A DNA stretch of 64,000 bases from an uncultured Erythrobacter sp. (GCA_947488155.1 CANKYK010000002.1:750001-814000), one strand, 5' to 3'; positions 1 to 8,652 are shown, counted from the stretch's first letter. Translations and numbers: made by a program. Notes: generated by a model not told the origin, from the letters alone.

Positions 1-1
1 G

Positions 2-43
2 CATCCGATTGTGCAAGAAATTGATGTGCCGGAGGCGCAGTGA
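2..43 (+). CDS. C-terminal end of an upstream gene (partial)
   Basis: An open frame enters from the left edge and ends with TGA at 41-43, giving a C-terminus that reads HPIVQEIDVPEAQ. The stop overlaps the ATG of the next gene as TGATG, a usual sign of translational coupling. Too little is present to name a family. The reading frame is inferred only from this overlap and could be chance. Confidence 0.4.
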   Translation, partial: HPIVQEIDVPEAQ

Positions 44-1968
44 TGCATGGTTTGAAGATTACGCGCGGTGTTCCAGCGCATGCCGTTGGCAAGCGCACGC
101 GTGTTGTCGCTGCGGCAATGGGCGCGGCTGTTCTGACGGGAGCGCTGGCCGCCGGCTACGCAGGGGCGCAGGATGCGCCTGAATCGCTGCTTCCGCCAGG
201 GTTCGACGATCCGGCTCCTCCACCACCTCCGCCGCCTCCACCACCGCCGCCCGCTGGTGTAAGTCCAGGCGTACTGAGCGGCCCGGTGCCCTCTGGCCCG
301 GTTGCGCCGCCACCACTGCCCGGAGGCGGCGACTTGCCGCCTGTGCCGAGCATTTCGAGCGACGCGCTAGGTGATTTGCCGACTGTTGCGGAACTGGAGG
401 GCATGTCGACCGACGAGCTAGACGATCTGCTCGGGTTGAAGCCGCGTTATGATATTCCGCCTGCTGCTCGTCGCACTCTAACGCGGGTTGGTGTGCTGAA
501 CGAAGAAGAAGGCGGTTTGCCCACCGCGTCGCTGGCCAATCAGCCAGCCGGACTGGTGCGCGCAGCGATTGATGGGACCAAAGGACAATTGGTCTCGCGC
601 TGGGGCCATATTTTGCTGCGCCGCGCTGCGGTGAGTCGGCTCCAGGCGCCAGACGGCATGAATCCGGTCGAATTTGCAGCCTTGCGTGCTGGCTTGCTCA
701 ATCGCTTGGGCGAGTTCGCGGCGGCCCGCGCTCTGGTGCAGGATGTCGACACCGGAAATTGGAACACTCCGCTCACGACGGCGGCCTTGCAATCTTATGT
801 CGCCACATCGGACTTCGTTGGTGCATGTCCAGCCGTGCGCTTGCAGGGGTCAGAGCGGGAAGATTCGCGCTGGGTCATGTGGCAGGCGATCTGCAACGCT
901 TATGCGGGGGAAAGCGCTCTTGCGGGATCGCAGCTTGACCGTGCTCTCGACAATTCTATCGCGCCGGAAATCGATATCCTGCTGGCACGCCGATATGCTG
1001 GCGCAGCGGGCAGTGGCCGAAGAGCGGTCGATGTGGATTGGGAAGGGGTGGAAGACCTCAACCCATGGCGTTTTGCCTTGGCCAATGCGGTTGGTGAGGC
1101 CGTGCCAGAGGCTCTGATCGAGCAGTCGGGCGCGTACTATCAGCGCGCAGCGGCAACCGGGCCAATGGTTTCGTTGGGGGAGCGGGCGAAATATGCCGCT
1201 CGCGCCAGCAGCGAAGGCATTTTATCCGCTTCGGCCATGGTTGGCCTCTACAGTCAGATTTATGCCGACGATAATATCACTGGCGAGGCCGCAGATACCG
1301 CAACCCGCCTGCGTGAGGCCTATGTGGGCGGCGATCCGTCTGCGCGCTTGGCGGCGATGCAAACGATCTGGGGCGAGCCATCCGATGGCGGCGCGATTAC
1401 GGATTACAGCGGCTATGTCATGACCGCTTATGCGGCGGCCCGTATGCCCGCGAGCAGCAGCCTGGCTGATCAATCGGGCGGGTTGATTGCATCTATGCTG
1501 GCCGCAGGGTTGGACCGTGATGCGCTCGCCTGGGCCGAAGTGGTGCCCGGCGGGAGCCTCGGCTGGGCGTTGATCGTGCTGTCACAGGCAGAACGCGGCG
1601 TGCCAGCTTCGTCCGATGATTTGGGCGAATTTGTTGGCAATGATACAAGCGCTCAACAGCGCAAATCGCAGTTTCTCATCGCCGGCCTTGCTGGTCTTGG
1701 CCGGATCAGCAGTGCTGATCAGTCGGACTATGAAGATGAGCTGAGCCTTGACCTAAACCGACAGAGCAAATGGGCTCGCCTAATTGCTCGCGCTGGTGAG
1801 GTGGAGAATCAGGCTCTCGTTTCCTTGCTCGCGGGGCTAGGGATGCAAGGTTCAAGCTGGGAACAAATGACGCCGCGCCATCTCTATCATATTGTCTCTG
1901 CGCTGAACGCAGCAGGGCTTGACGCAGAGGCGCGTATGATCGCTGCGGAGGCGGTGGCGCGCGGCTGA
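43..1968 (+). CDS. Secreted or envelope protein with polyproline linker, function unknown
   Basis: 641 residues if started at ATG 43, which has GGAGG at 31-35; a GTG at 40 is the alternative. The N-terminus carries basic residues and then a hydrophobic stretch ending AGYAGAQ, which looks like a signal peptide. A run of about twelve prolines and a Pro/Gly-rich linker follow up to roughly residue 110. The remaining 500 or so residues are Ala/Leu-rich, probably helical, with a repeat-like texture resembling TPR or Sel1 solenoids, but I cannot assign a domain. It sits 18 bp upstream of xerD on the same strand. A periplasmic scaffold is possible; no catalytic motif is visible. The gene looks real from its length, codon use and start signal. 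Confidence 0.75.
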   Translation: MHGLKITRGVPAHAVGKRTRVVAAAMGAAVLTGALAAGYAGAQDAPESLLPPGFDDPAPPPPPPPPPPPPAGVSPGVLSGPVPSGPVAPPPLPGGGDLPPVPSISSDALGDLPTVAELEGMSTDELDDLLGLKPRYDIPPAARRTLTRVGVLNEEEGGLPTASLANQPAGLVRAAIDGTKGQLVSRWGHILLRRAAVSRLQAPDGMNPVEFAALRAGLLNRLGEFAAARALVQDVDTGNWNTPLTTAALQSYVATSDFVGACPAVRLQGSEREDSRWVMWQAICNAYAGESALAGSQLDRALDNSIAPEIDILLARRYAGAAGSGRRAVDVDWEGVEDLNPWRFALANAVGEAVPEALIEQSGAYYQRAAATGPMVSLGERAKYAARASSEGILSASAMVGLYSQIYADDNITGEAADTATRLREAYVGGDPSARLAAMQTIWGEPSDGGAITDYSGYVMTAYAAARMPASSSLADQSGGLIASMLAAGLDRDALAWAEVVPGGSLGWALIVLSQAERGVPASSDDLGEFVGNDTSAQQRKSQFLIAGLAGLGRISSADQSDYEDELSLDLNRQSKWARLIARAGEVENQALVSLLAGLGMQGSSWEQMTPRHLYHIVSALNAAGLDAEARMIAAEAVARG

Positions 1969-1986
1969 GGCCGAGGCGCTGATACG

Positions 1987-2868
1987 ATGTCAGCCGCTAC
2001 AAAAGCCTTCCTTGATATGCTGGCGGCCGAGCGCGGCGCGGCGCCCAACACTTTGTCTGCTTATGCGCGCGATTTGAACGGCGCAGAGGAAGAGATTGGC
2101 GATCTGGCCAGGGTCAGCCGTCACAATGTCGCGCAGCTCGCCAGCGCTTGGGCCAGCCTTGCGCCATCCACTGTCGCGCGCAAAACCTCAGCCGTTCGGC
2201 AATTCTTTGGATTTGCGTTGGACGAGGGGTGGCGTGAAGATGATCCATCAGGTGCTCTGCCTCAGCCGCGCACTCGGCGGCCTTTGCCCAAAGTGCTCTC
2301 GCATGACGATATCGCGGCATTGTTTGGCCGCGCCGAAATGGAGGTCGAGAGCGGCAAGCCTGACAAGGTAAGGCAATTGGCGCTGCTAGAACTGCTATAT
2401 GGATCTGGGCTGCGCGCGACCGAGCTAGTCTCTCTCCCGCTCAGCGCGGTCCCGCGAGATGCGCCGTTGCTCACTGTCATGGGTAAAGGCGGGCAGGCGC
2501 GGATGGTTCCGATTAGTCAGCGCGCGCAGGAGGCTTTGTCGATGTGGCTGGAGGTGCGCCCGCAAGAGCCGAGGTACCTGTTTCCCTCGCGTAGCGGCAA
2601 ACACCTTAGCCGGGTGAGGCTGTTCCAATTGCTGAAAGAGCTGGCGGCGCGCGCTGGACTCGACCCCAAGGGCATTAGTCCGCATGTTCTGCGCCACGCT
2701 TTTGCGACGCATCTGCTGGAAGGCGGGGCAGACCTGCGCGTGCTGCAAACATTGCTCGGCCATGCCGATATAGCGACCACTCAGATATACACGCATGTGG
2801 ATGCAGCCAGGCTTGTGGCTCTGGTCAATTCGCGCCACCCGCTTGCCACCCGCAGCACATCGGACTAG
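1987..2868 (+). CDS. xerD: Site-specific tyrosine recombinase XerD
   Basis: 293 residues, the usual Xer length. The N-terminal SAM-like core-binding domain covers about 1-90 and the catalytic domain about 100-290. The catalytic set is present: R143 (in GSGLRATELV), K167 (MGKGG), H233 and R236 (HVLRHAFATH), H259 (LLGHADI) and nucleophile Y268 (TQIYTHV). With XerC it resolves chromosome dimers at dif under FtsK control. The order xerD then accA (9 bp apart) is common in sphingomonads, which favours XerD over XerC or an integrase; no att-like repeats flank it. Confidence 0.93.
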   Translation: MSAATKAFLDMLAAERGAAPNTLSAYARDLNGAEEEIGDLARVSRHNVAQLASAWASLAPSTVARKTSAVRQFFGFALDEGWREDDPSGALPQPRTRRPLPKVLSHDDIAALFGRAEMEVESGKPDKVRQLALLELLYGSGLRATELVSLPLSAVPRDAPLLTVMGKGGQARMVPISQRAQEALSMWLEVRPQEPRYLFPSRSGKHLSRVRLFQLLKELAARAGLDPKGISPHVLRHAFATHLLEGGADLRVLQTLLGHADIATTQIYTHVDAARLVALVNSRHPLATRSTSD

Positions 2869-2877
2869 CGCAATTTT

Positions 2878-3822
2878 ATGACTGCTTACCTCGAATTTGA
2901 GAAACCCGTTGCCAAGCTTGACGAACGCATTGCCGAATTGCGCAGCGCGTCAGAAGGCGATGAAGTCGATATCGCGAGCGAGATTACGCGCCTTGAAGCC
3001 AAGAGCGCGGACCTGCTTGCAACGACTTATGCATCGCTGACACCTTGGCAAAAGACACAGGTTGCACGGCACCCCAATCGCCCGCATTTGCGCGACTATA
3101 TCGAACATGTTTTTGATGATTTCGTGCCGCTGGGTGGAGATCGCTATTACGGCGATGATGATGCGATAATCGGCGGTTTTGCTCGGCTTAACGGCCGCCG
3201 GGTCATGCTGATCGGACATGAAAAGGGACACAACACCGAAACCCGGATCAAGCACAATTTCGGCATGGGTAAGCCAGAAGGATATCGCAAGGCGATCCGT
3301 CTGATGGAGATGGCGGGACGATTTGGTCTACCCGTGGTGACTTTGGTCGACACGTCGGGTGCGTTTCCCGGCGTTGAAGCGGAAGAGCGCGGCCAAGCAG
3401 AAGCCATAGCGCGCTCGACAGAAGCGTGTTTGGCGTTGCCTGTCCCGATGGTTGCAGTGATCGTGGGTGAGGGCGGTTCCGGCGGCGCGGTTGCATTGGC
3501 CAGCGCTGAGCGGGTCTTGATGCTCGAACATGCGGTCTATTCTGTAATCTCGCCGGAAGGGTGCGCCTCGATCCTGTGGAGAACGGCGGATAAAGCGCCC
3601 GAAGCGGCTCAAGCGATGAAGGTGACGGCGCAGCATCTCAAGCGCCTTGGCGTGATCGATCGGATCGTAAAGGAGCCGGTTGGCGGCGCGCACCGTGATC
3701 CTGCAGCCACGGCGGCAAACCTTGGCAAAGCGATCAGTAAAGAACTTGATGCTATGGTCGAACTGCCGAGTGAAACTTTGATCCGAACGCGCGAGGAACG
3801 CTTTCTGCAAATGGGCGGTTAG
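2878..3822 (+). CDS. accA: Acetyl-CoA carboxylase carboxyltransferase subunit alpha
   Basis: 314 residues, normal for AccA. With AccD it transfers the carboxyl group from carboxybiotin to acetyl-CoA to give malonyl-CoA, the first committed step of fatty acid synthesis. An N-terminal helical segment (about 1-80) precedes the crotonase-like fold. Glycine-rich oxyanion-hole segments are visible, such as VGEGGSGGAVALAS and the following SVISPEGCASILW. It starts 9 bp after xerD and is probably cotranscribed with it. Confidence 0.95.
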   Translation: MTAYLEFEKPVAKLDERIAELRSASEGDEVDIASEITRLEAKSADLLATTYASLTPWQKTQVARHPNRPHLRDYIEHVFDDFVPLGGDRYYGDDDAIIGGFARLNGRRVMLIGHEKGHNTETRIKHNFGMGKPEGYRKAIRLMEMAGRFGLPVVTLVDTSGAFPGVEAEERGQAEAIARSTEACLALPVPMVAVIVGEGGSGGAVALASAERVLMLEHAVYSVISPEGCASILWRTADKAPEAAQAMKVTAQHLKRLGVIDRIVKEPVGGAHRDPAATAANLGKAISKELDAMVELPSETLIRTREERFLQMGG

Positions 3823-3996
3823 CGCCGTCTCGGGCGGCATGATGCGCGCCCTTTTGCACGTATCGCGCGATGAGGAGGGGCCATAGGGCTTGCCCAACGC
3901 GGCGTTTTCCCGATATTCTTGTGCCAAGTCTGCGAACGCGGATAAAAGGGTGCAGCTTCTGGTGGGATGCTGCTTTTGAGGACCGGGAGAACCACT

Positions 3997-5520
3997 ATGC
4001 CGCAGACAATTGTATCCAACATGAGAAGCGCGAGCCTGCGCAGGATACGTTCGAGTCGAGCTTTGACTGTGACCATGGCCGCGCCCTTGGCATTGGCACT
4101 TTCAGGATGCCTGGGCGGGGCGCCAATCCCCTCTGCGTCAGCTCCAATCACTCAGACCGAAGCGCAGCAAGGCGCTGAATTCCATCCGCAATTGCTTGCC
4201 GAATTCGGTGGGGCGATGACCGGATCTCAGGCCGCCTATGTTGAACAGGTGGGCAAGAATATTGCGGTGCAATCGGGCCTCGGTAACGCTCGCGAAAGCT
4301 TCACAGTCAGCACTCTCAACAGCTCAGTAAACAATGCCTTTGCTGTGCCAGGCGGCTATATCTACACAACCCGTCAGCTGGTTAGCCTGATGAACAATGA
4401 GGCTGAATTGGCGGCCGTCTTGGGTCATGAGGTCGGCCATGTGGCTGCGCGTCATTCCCAACGACGCCAGCGAAACGCTCAGCGCAATCAGATCGGCGGT
4501 GTTCTTGGTGCTGTACTCTCCGGCGTGCTTCTGGGTGATAGCCAGATTGGAAACACCGTCAGCCGCGGCTTTTTGCAGGGTTCGCAAATGCTTACCTTGA
4601 GCTTTTCTCGCAGCCAGGAATTGCAGGCGGATGAGCTGGGCATCGAATATCTTAGCCGAGCGGGTTATGACACGCGGGCTATGGGCACGGTTTTGGCTAG
4701 CCTAGCGGCGCAAAACTCGCTGGATGCGCGGCTTCAGGGACGCGGCGATGCGAAAGTGCCCGCCTGGGCATCGACTCACCCGGACCCAGCCAGTCGGGTT
4801 CAAACAGCCCTTTCAAAGGCAGGTCCGAACGTCGGTGGAACGACCAATCGCGATACTTTTTTGAGCCGAATTGATGGTGTGATTTATGGCGATGATCCCG
4901 AGCAAGGGGTGATCGAAGGACGCCAGTTTATTCATCCGGAATTGCGGCTATCGTTCACTGCGCCTCAGGGATTTTACATGGTCAATGGCTCGCGAGCGGT
5001 CAGTGTTAATGGCCAGGGCGGACAAGCTCAGCTGACGCTTGCACCCTATGCCGGTGATCTGAGTAGCTACATTCGCCAGCAATTTACCGCCTTAGGCGGT
5101 GAGGATCAGCAGCTTTCCCCATCCAGTATCCAGCGCACCACCGTTAACGGGATTAGAGCCGCCTATGGGACGGCGCGGGTCAACAACGGCAATTCTCAGG
5201 TTGATGTGGTTGTATTCGCCTATGAGTTTGCGACTGACCGGGCCTATCACTTCACGGCTATAACGCCTGCCGGACGGGGCAATGCGTTTACGGCGATGTT
5301 CAATTCCATGCGGCGAATCAGTTCAAGTGAAGCCAGCGCGGTGATCCCGCGGCGCATTGATGTGGTGACGGTTGGTCGAGGTGATTCGGTGCAATCGTTG
5401 AGCCGGCGCATGGCTTACTCTGATGCTCAAGAAGCAAGGTTCCGAGTGCTTAACGCATTGGGCTCTGGTGAAGGGGTGCGGCCAGGACAGAAAGTGAAGC
5501 TGGTCGTTCGTGCACGCTAG
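3997..5520 (+). CDS. M48 family metalloprotease, lipoprotein, with C-terminal LysM-like region
   Basis: About 507 residues. I chose ATG 3997 because GGGAGA lies just before it; an in-frame ATG at 3967 has no clear site. A signal sequence ends in a lipobox (LSGC, Cys38), so this is likely a periplasm-facing lipoprotein. The zinc site is HEVGH (H144, E145, H148) with the third ligand E208 in SQELQADE, as in the BepA/LoiP/YcaL group of outer-membrane quality-control peptidases. The last 55 or so residues (VTVGRGDSVQSLSRRM ... VRPGQKVKLV) resemble a LysM domain, which would bind peptidoglycan. It faces the flp pilin genes across a shared terminator. The precise substrate is unknown. Confidence 0.88.
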   Translation: MPQTIVSNMRSASLRRIRSSRALTVTMAAPLALALSGCLGGAPIPSASAPITQTEAQQGAEFHPQLLAEFGGAMTGSQAAYVEQVGKNIAVQSGLGNARESFTVSTLNSSVNNAFAVPGGYIYTTRQLVSLMNNEAELAAVLGHEVGHVAARHSQRRQRNAQRNQIGGVLGAVLSGVLLGDSQIGNTVSRGFLQGSQMLTLSFSRSQELQADELGIEYLSRAGYDTRAMGTVLASLAAQNSLDARLQGRGDAKVPAWASTHPDPASRVQTALSKAGPNVGGTTNRDTFLSRIDGVIYGDDPEQGVIEGRQFIHPELRLSFTAPQGFYMVNGSRAVSVNGQGGQAQLTLAPYAGDLSSYIRQQFTALGGEDQQLSPSSIQRTTVNGIRAAYGTARVNNGNSQVDVVVFAYEFATDRAYHFTAITPAGRGNAFTAMFNSMRRISSSEASAVIPRRIDVVTVGRGDSVQSLSRRMAYSDAQEARFRVLNALGSGEGVRPGQKVKLVVRAR

Positions 5521-5607
5521 GGCGTTGGAGTGCTAGATTGTATCGCCTGCTGCGGATGTTCGCAGATGTTTCGTCTTAGATCATTTGCAATTGGATCTAT
5601 TGGGGGC

Positions 5608-5647
5608 AAAAAAAAGCGGCGAGGGAAACCCTCGCCGCTCCTTTTTT
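5608..5647. terminator. Bidirectional intrinsic terminator
   Basis: A perfect 10-bp GC-rich inverted repeat (5616-5625 and 5629-5638, AAA loop) is flanked by A8 on the left and T6 on the right. It lies between the convergent M48 protease and flp pilin genes and can stop transcription from both sides. Confidence 0.9.
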
Positions 5648-5663
5648 CGATAAGTCTTTCGAC

Positions 5664-5837
5664 TTAGCTGCCCTCGTTGGCCATCGAGCTAGACACTTCA
5701 GAGAAGGTGTCGTTCAGCTGAGAGCCGAGGCCTTGCATAGCGCCGATTGCGGCAACAGCGATAAGAGCTGCGATCAGACCGTACTCAATTGCGGTTGCGC
5801 CCTGCTCATCAGCGAAAAGTTTGTTAAAGAATTTCAT
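5664..5837 (-). CDS. Flp/Fap-type IVb pilin (second copy)
   Basis: 57 residues starting MKFFNKLFADEQGATAIEYG. A short charged leader is followed by the G/A-T-A-x-E-Y-G-L signature of Flp prepilins and a hydrophobic helix (LIAALIAVAAIGAM). The Glu five residues into the mature helix is the conserved one; cleavage by a TadV/CpaA-type peptidase would occur at the glycine before ATAIEYG. Flp pilins are the fibre subunits of Tad adhesive pili. No tad assembly genes are in the window. AGGAGACTAC precedes the ATG. A hairpin (GTCCAC/GTGGAC, 5871-5893) lies between this gene and the upstream pilin. Confidence 0.9.
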   Translation of the reverse strand: MKFFNKLFADEQGATAIEYGLIAALIAVAAIGAMQGLGSQLNDTFSEVSSSMANEGS

Positions 5838-5952
5838 TTGTAGTCTCCTGGTTCAGTCTTCGATACCCATGTCCACCCTGATTCGGAGTGGACCATGTCA
5901 TGGCTAGTGGTTAGCTATTGAAAAAACCCTAATTCGCAGGCTTTCTAAAAGG

Positions 5953-6138
5953 TTAACCGCTCACAACATCTGTAACGGCAGTTTGAACGCGGCCCCAAAG
6001 CCCGGTGTTTTCATCCGCGACACCGCGAAGAGCACCCAAAATTGCGATCACAACCAAACTGACGATCAGACCGTATTCAACGGCTGTGGCACCATTTTCG
6101 TCGCTCCGAATTTTTCTCAGAGTTTTAAAGAAAAGCAT
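5953..6138 (-). CDS. Flp/Fap-type IVb pilin (first copy)
   Basis: 61 residues with leader MLFFKTLRKIRSDENG, then ATAVEYGLIVSLVVIAILGAL, the typical Flp processing site and hydrophobic helix. It is transcribed first, with the other pilin 115 bp downstream on the same strand. The two share the leader and helix pattern but differ in the C-terminal tail (this one ends VQTAVTDVVSG), so they are diverged paralogues. One may be the major pilin and the other a minor or conditional subunit; this is inference. Confidence 0.88.
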   Translation of the reverse strand: MLFFKTLRKIRSDENGATAVEYGLIVSLVVIAILGALRGVADENTGLWGRVQTAVTDVVSG

Positions 6139-6191
6139 GTTTCACATCCGTCGATTACGTTCTTGATGATCAGACAAATGGTCGCAGCGCG

Positions 6192-6206
6192 TTAAGAAAA
6201 GGTTGA
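6192..6206 (-). promoter_or_regulatory. Candidate CtrA-like box upstream of the pilins
   Basis: The stretch reads TTAA, seven bases, TTGA on the plus strand, one mismatch from the CtrA consensus TTAA-N7-TTAA, about 54 bp upstream of the first pilin start. Pilin genes are CtrA targets in Caulobacter. With one mismatch and no statistics this is only a candidate. Confidence 0.3.
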
Positions 6207-6237
6207 TGGCGGCCACAGAAATGGAAAAAATTCCGAC

Positions 6238-6648
6238 ATGATGATGAATTGGATACCTGTTGCTGCGGGCGCTCTACAGGGCGCAGACGGGCTTTGGTTG
6301 ATGCATCGACGACCTTTAAACAAAGCGCATGGAGGCCTGTGGGAATTTCCTGGCGGCAAGGTCGAATCGGCAGAAACCCCTAGGGATGCGTTGATTCGTG
6401 AGCTTCACGAAGAGCTCGGCATTGCGATCAAGCCAGAGGACTGCGCGCCTGCTGGCTTTGCTCAAGACGATGGACCGCCGCACGAAAGCTCGATTGTCAT
6501 TCTTCTTTACACTATAGCCAAATGGCATGGTCTTCCCGCTGCATTGGAGGGTGGCGAGGTCGGTTGGTTCACGCCGCACCAAATCGCTGAGCTTGATAAA
6601 CCACCCCTAGATGTGATGCTGGCCAGGCAGCTTTTCAAAAAAGCATGA
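6238..6648 (+). CDS. mutT: (Deoxy)nucleoside triphosphate pyrophosphohydrolase, MutT-type Nudix
   Basis: About 136 residues, close to the usual MutT size. The Nudix box is intact at about residues 38-60: GGKVESAE followed by REL and HEELGI, matching G-x5-E-x7-REU-x-EE-x-G-U. WEFPGG just before the box is typical of MutT. The role is hydrolysis of 8-oxo-dGTP to the monophosphate, which keeps oxidised guanine out of DNA. Three in-frame ATGs occur in a row (6238, 6241, 6244), so the exact start is uncertain by two codons. It is divergent from the pilin genes and precedes tRNA-Arg. Confidence 0.88.
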   Translation: MMMNWIPVAAGALQGADGLWLMHRRPLNKAHGGLWEFPGGKVESAETPRDALIRELHEELGIAIKPEDCAPAGFAQDDGPPHESSIVILLYTIAKWHGLPAALEGGEVGWFTPHQIAELDKPPLDVMLARQLFKKA

Positions 6649-6709
6649 CACTCTCACGCTAAAGGGATTGCCAAGCGCAGCCACCGCCCGTATGTGCCGC
6701 TCCTCCAGC

Positions 6710-6786
6710 GCACCCGTAGCTCAGCTGGATAGAGTACCTGACTACGAATCAGGGGGCCGGAGGTTCGAATCCTTCCGGGTGCGCCA
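6710..6786 (+). tRNA. tRNA-Arg (anticodon ACG)
   Basis: A cloverleaf can be folded. The acceptor stem is GCACCCG with CGGGTGC. The anticodon stem CCTGA/TCAGG encloses loop CTACGAA with anticodon ACG. The T arm contains GGTTCGAATCC. CCA is encoded at 6784-6786. ACG would be edited to ICG and read CGU, CGC and CGA. Confidence 0.95.
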
Positions 6787-6788
6787 TG

Positions 6789-6823
6789 AAAAGGGACTGA
6801 CCATCAGGTCGGTCCCTTTTTTG
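6789..6823 (+). terminator. Intrinsic terminator after tRNA-Arg
   Basis: A 14-bp stem (6789-6802 with 6807-6820, one G-T pair) has loop ATCA and ends in a T-run. It starts two bases after the CCA end and is well placed to end the tRNA transcript. Confidence 0.85.
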
Positions 6824-6990
6824 TTTCCGCTCTCGCAAATCGATGAATGCCAAAGGTTCGGCACTGATTCTGCGATCCTGTAATCCCAGCCCAAATGCCT
6901 CGCTCTCTTGCAATCTTCACATTTGCAACGCGTCATATTTTGCGCAAAAGGTCTGTACGGGATCAGACGAAGCAACAGAAAGCGATACGA

Positions 6991-7608
6991 ATGAGCGACT
7001 TGCACGATCACGACATGGATCCCGACATGCTTATGGCAAAGCCTGATGTGCCTGATCATGTACAGGATGCGATCCGCACGCTGATCGAATGGTCGGGCGA
7101 TGATCCCGCGCGTGAGGGCCTGATCGACACGCCAAAGCGGGTGGGGCGTGCATGGCTGGAATATTGTCAGGGCTATAAGGAAGACCCCGCGATCCATATG
7201 AGCCGGGTGTTCGAAGAGGTCGGCGGCTATGACGAGATCGTCATGCTGAAGGACATTCCGTTTCAGTCCCACTGCGAGCATCACATGGCGCCGATCACCG
7301 GCAAGGCGGCGATTGCATACCTTCCCAATAAGAAGGTCGTTGGCATCTCCAAACTCGCGCGTGTGCTGCATGGTTATGCGCGCCGACTGCAGATTCAAGA
7401 GCGGCTGACGGCTGAAGTTGCTGCGTGCATTTGGGACAATCTGGAGCCGCAGGGCGTTGCCGTGGTGATCGAGGCGCAGCATGGCTGCATGACCGGGCGC
7501 GGCGTGCGCACTCCTGGCGTGGGCATGATCACATCTCGGCTGCTCGGCTGTTTCCTGGATGATCACCGCAGCCGCAAGGAAGTGATGGCTCTGATGGGCT
7601 ATGGCTAG
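6991..7608 (+). CDS. folE: GTP cyclohydrolase I
   Basis: 205 residues from ATG 6991; an upstream in-frame ATG at 6895 would add 32 residues unlike the family. The enzyme converts GTP to 7,8-dihydroneopterin triphosphate, the entry to folate synthesis and, in many bacteria, queuosine synthesis. Zinc ligands are C95 and H98 in SHCEHH and C166 in HGCMTGRG. The family motifs DTPKRV and GISKLAR are present. This is the type IA enzyme. It stands alone, after tRNA-Arg. Confidence 0.95.
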   Translation: MSDLHDHDMDPDMLMAKPDVPDHVQDAIRTLIEWSGDDPAREGLIDTPKRVGRAWLEYCQGYKEDPAIHMSRVFEEVGGYDEIVMLKDIPFQSHCEHHMAPITGKAAIAYLPNKKVVGISKLARVLHGYARRLQIQERLTAEVAACIWDNLEPQGVAVVIEAQHGCMTGRGVRTPGVGMITSRLLGCFLDDHRSRKEVMALMGYG

Positions 7609-8022
7609 GCTTTAGCAATGCCGCTTGCCGCGCTGGAACGCGTTTGCGTTTTTCAAATCTGTGACTTTTACGGGAAAGTACGCGTTTCCATTGGTTTACG
7701 CGCAAAATGCAACGTGACGTTGTGACTTTTGGAATTTGAGCCTGTTTTGTGTGCCTGCTGCGCGCACAAGAATGTCCCCGAGCAGCGCAAATACGCCGCC
7801 GATATTGACTGACACTCACGATATGAAAGAGCCGCGATCTGGCTAACGGATGCGGAGCAGGTAGGAAATTTCTTCTGAAATTTTTGCAATCCCGGACCGA
7901 ATAACGCGACCTATGGTTTGTGATGCTCTCAATCTCAGCGTTTGTTAAACACTAGCGGGATAGTACACCTTTGGTGAAAGGGCGTCGGCGAAAATTCAGT
8001 CGATCAAAAAGGGGAGGGATAG
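7609..8022. other. 414-bp intergenic region between folE and the HlyC-like gene
   Basis: No convincing ORF or RNA was found. TGTGACTTTT occurs twice (about 7661 and 7719). A weak AT-rich hairpin (AAATTTC/GAAATTT, 7866-7883) is present. The last 60 bp should hold the promoter of the downstream gene, which has GGGGAGGGA before its ATG. Confidence 0.5.
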
Positions 8023-8652
8023 ATGCTGGATGAAAAAGATCCGGGTTTAACTGCCAAAGGCATCTCCTCGCATGCGGCTCAGGCTGAGGTCGCCGAAAAC
8101 GCGCCGACTGCAAAGTCCGATGCTGAGGGCGCGGGTGGCAAGCAGGAAATTTCGCCAGAGATGCGCGAGAAGCTTGAGGGCCTGCGGGAGCGCGTTCAGA
8201 TGAGCGTGGGGCAGGCGGTTCTCGCGATGATGAACCTGCCGCGTTATAAGGGGCAATCGCTTGGCGATCTGAACCACCTTGTGATTGAGCCGCTGCTGCG
8301 AGACCGTCTGGCCATTGCTTGGGCTAAGAAAAAGGGCGGCGAGGAAGGCGAAATTGACGCGACCACGACCGCGGGCATCGCCATCTGGGCGAGCGTTTCT
8401 GACGAGGTGGATGCAAAGATCCGCGAGCAGATTAAGGGCGGCGCCTTCCCCACCCGGCTTGGCGGAGAAGATTGGGCGAGCGGCGAGAAAATCTGGCTGC
8501 TCGATTTGATCGCGCCAAATCGCCAATTGGCGACCGCCGTGCTGATCAATTTCAAGCAAATCGCAGGCGATATGCCGATTGCCATTCACCCAATTGTAGC
8601 GCGCAGCGTCGATCCAGAAGTGCTGGAGAAAATGCGAGTTAAAGGCGAGTAG
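8023..8652 (+). CDS. HlyC-like toxin-activating lysine-acyltransferase family protein
   Basis: 209 residues. After a 45-residue charged leader, residues about 60-185 match the HlyC/CyaC fold pattern: QAVLAMMNLPRY, AIWASVSDEVDAKI and then EDWASGEKIWLLDLIAP, which aligns with EDWTSGDRKWFIDWIAP of HlyC. HlyC enzymes move fatty acyl groups from acyl-ACP to lysines of RTX toxins. The Asp of the LDLIAP motif (D161) is kept. The position of the catalytic His of HlyC (H23, in SPLHRNW) appears to be Tyr75 here (LPRYKG), so acyltransferase activity is doubtful. No RTX toxin or type I exporter gene is nearby. Family call is fairly firm; function is unknown. Confidence 0.75.
   Translation: MLDEKDPGLTAKGISSHAAQAEVAENAPTAKSDAEGAGGKQEISPEMREKLEGLRERVQMSVGQAVLAMMNLPRYKGQSLGDLNHLVIEPLLRDRLAIAWAKKKGGEEGEIDATTTAGIAIWASVSDEVDAKIREQIKGGAFPTRLGGEDWASGEKIWLLDLIAPNRQLATAVLINFKQIAGDMPIAIHPIVARSVDPEVLEKMRVKGE

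Noticed and set aside
200..260. Proline-codon run as a separate repeat element
   Set aside because: It is coding sequence for a polyproline linker in the first full gene and has no unit structure outside the codons.
1987..2868. Phage or integron integrase
   Set aside because: The recombinase is of Xer length and sits in the conserved xerD-accA order with no attachment-site repeats, cassette or phage genes.
6742..7566. 274-codon minus-strand frame across tRNA-Arg and folE
   Set aside because: It runs through the tRNA and terminator and opposes conserved folE; not a plausible gene.
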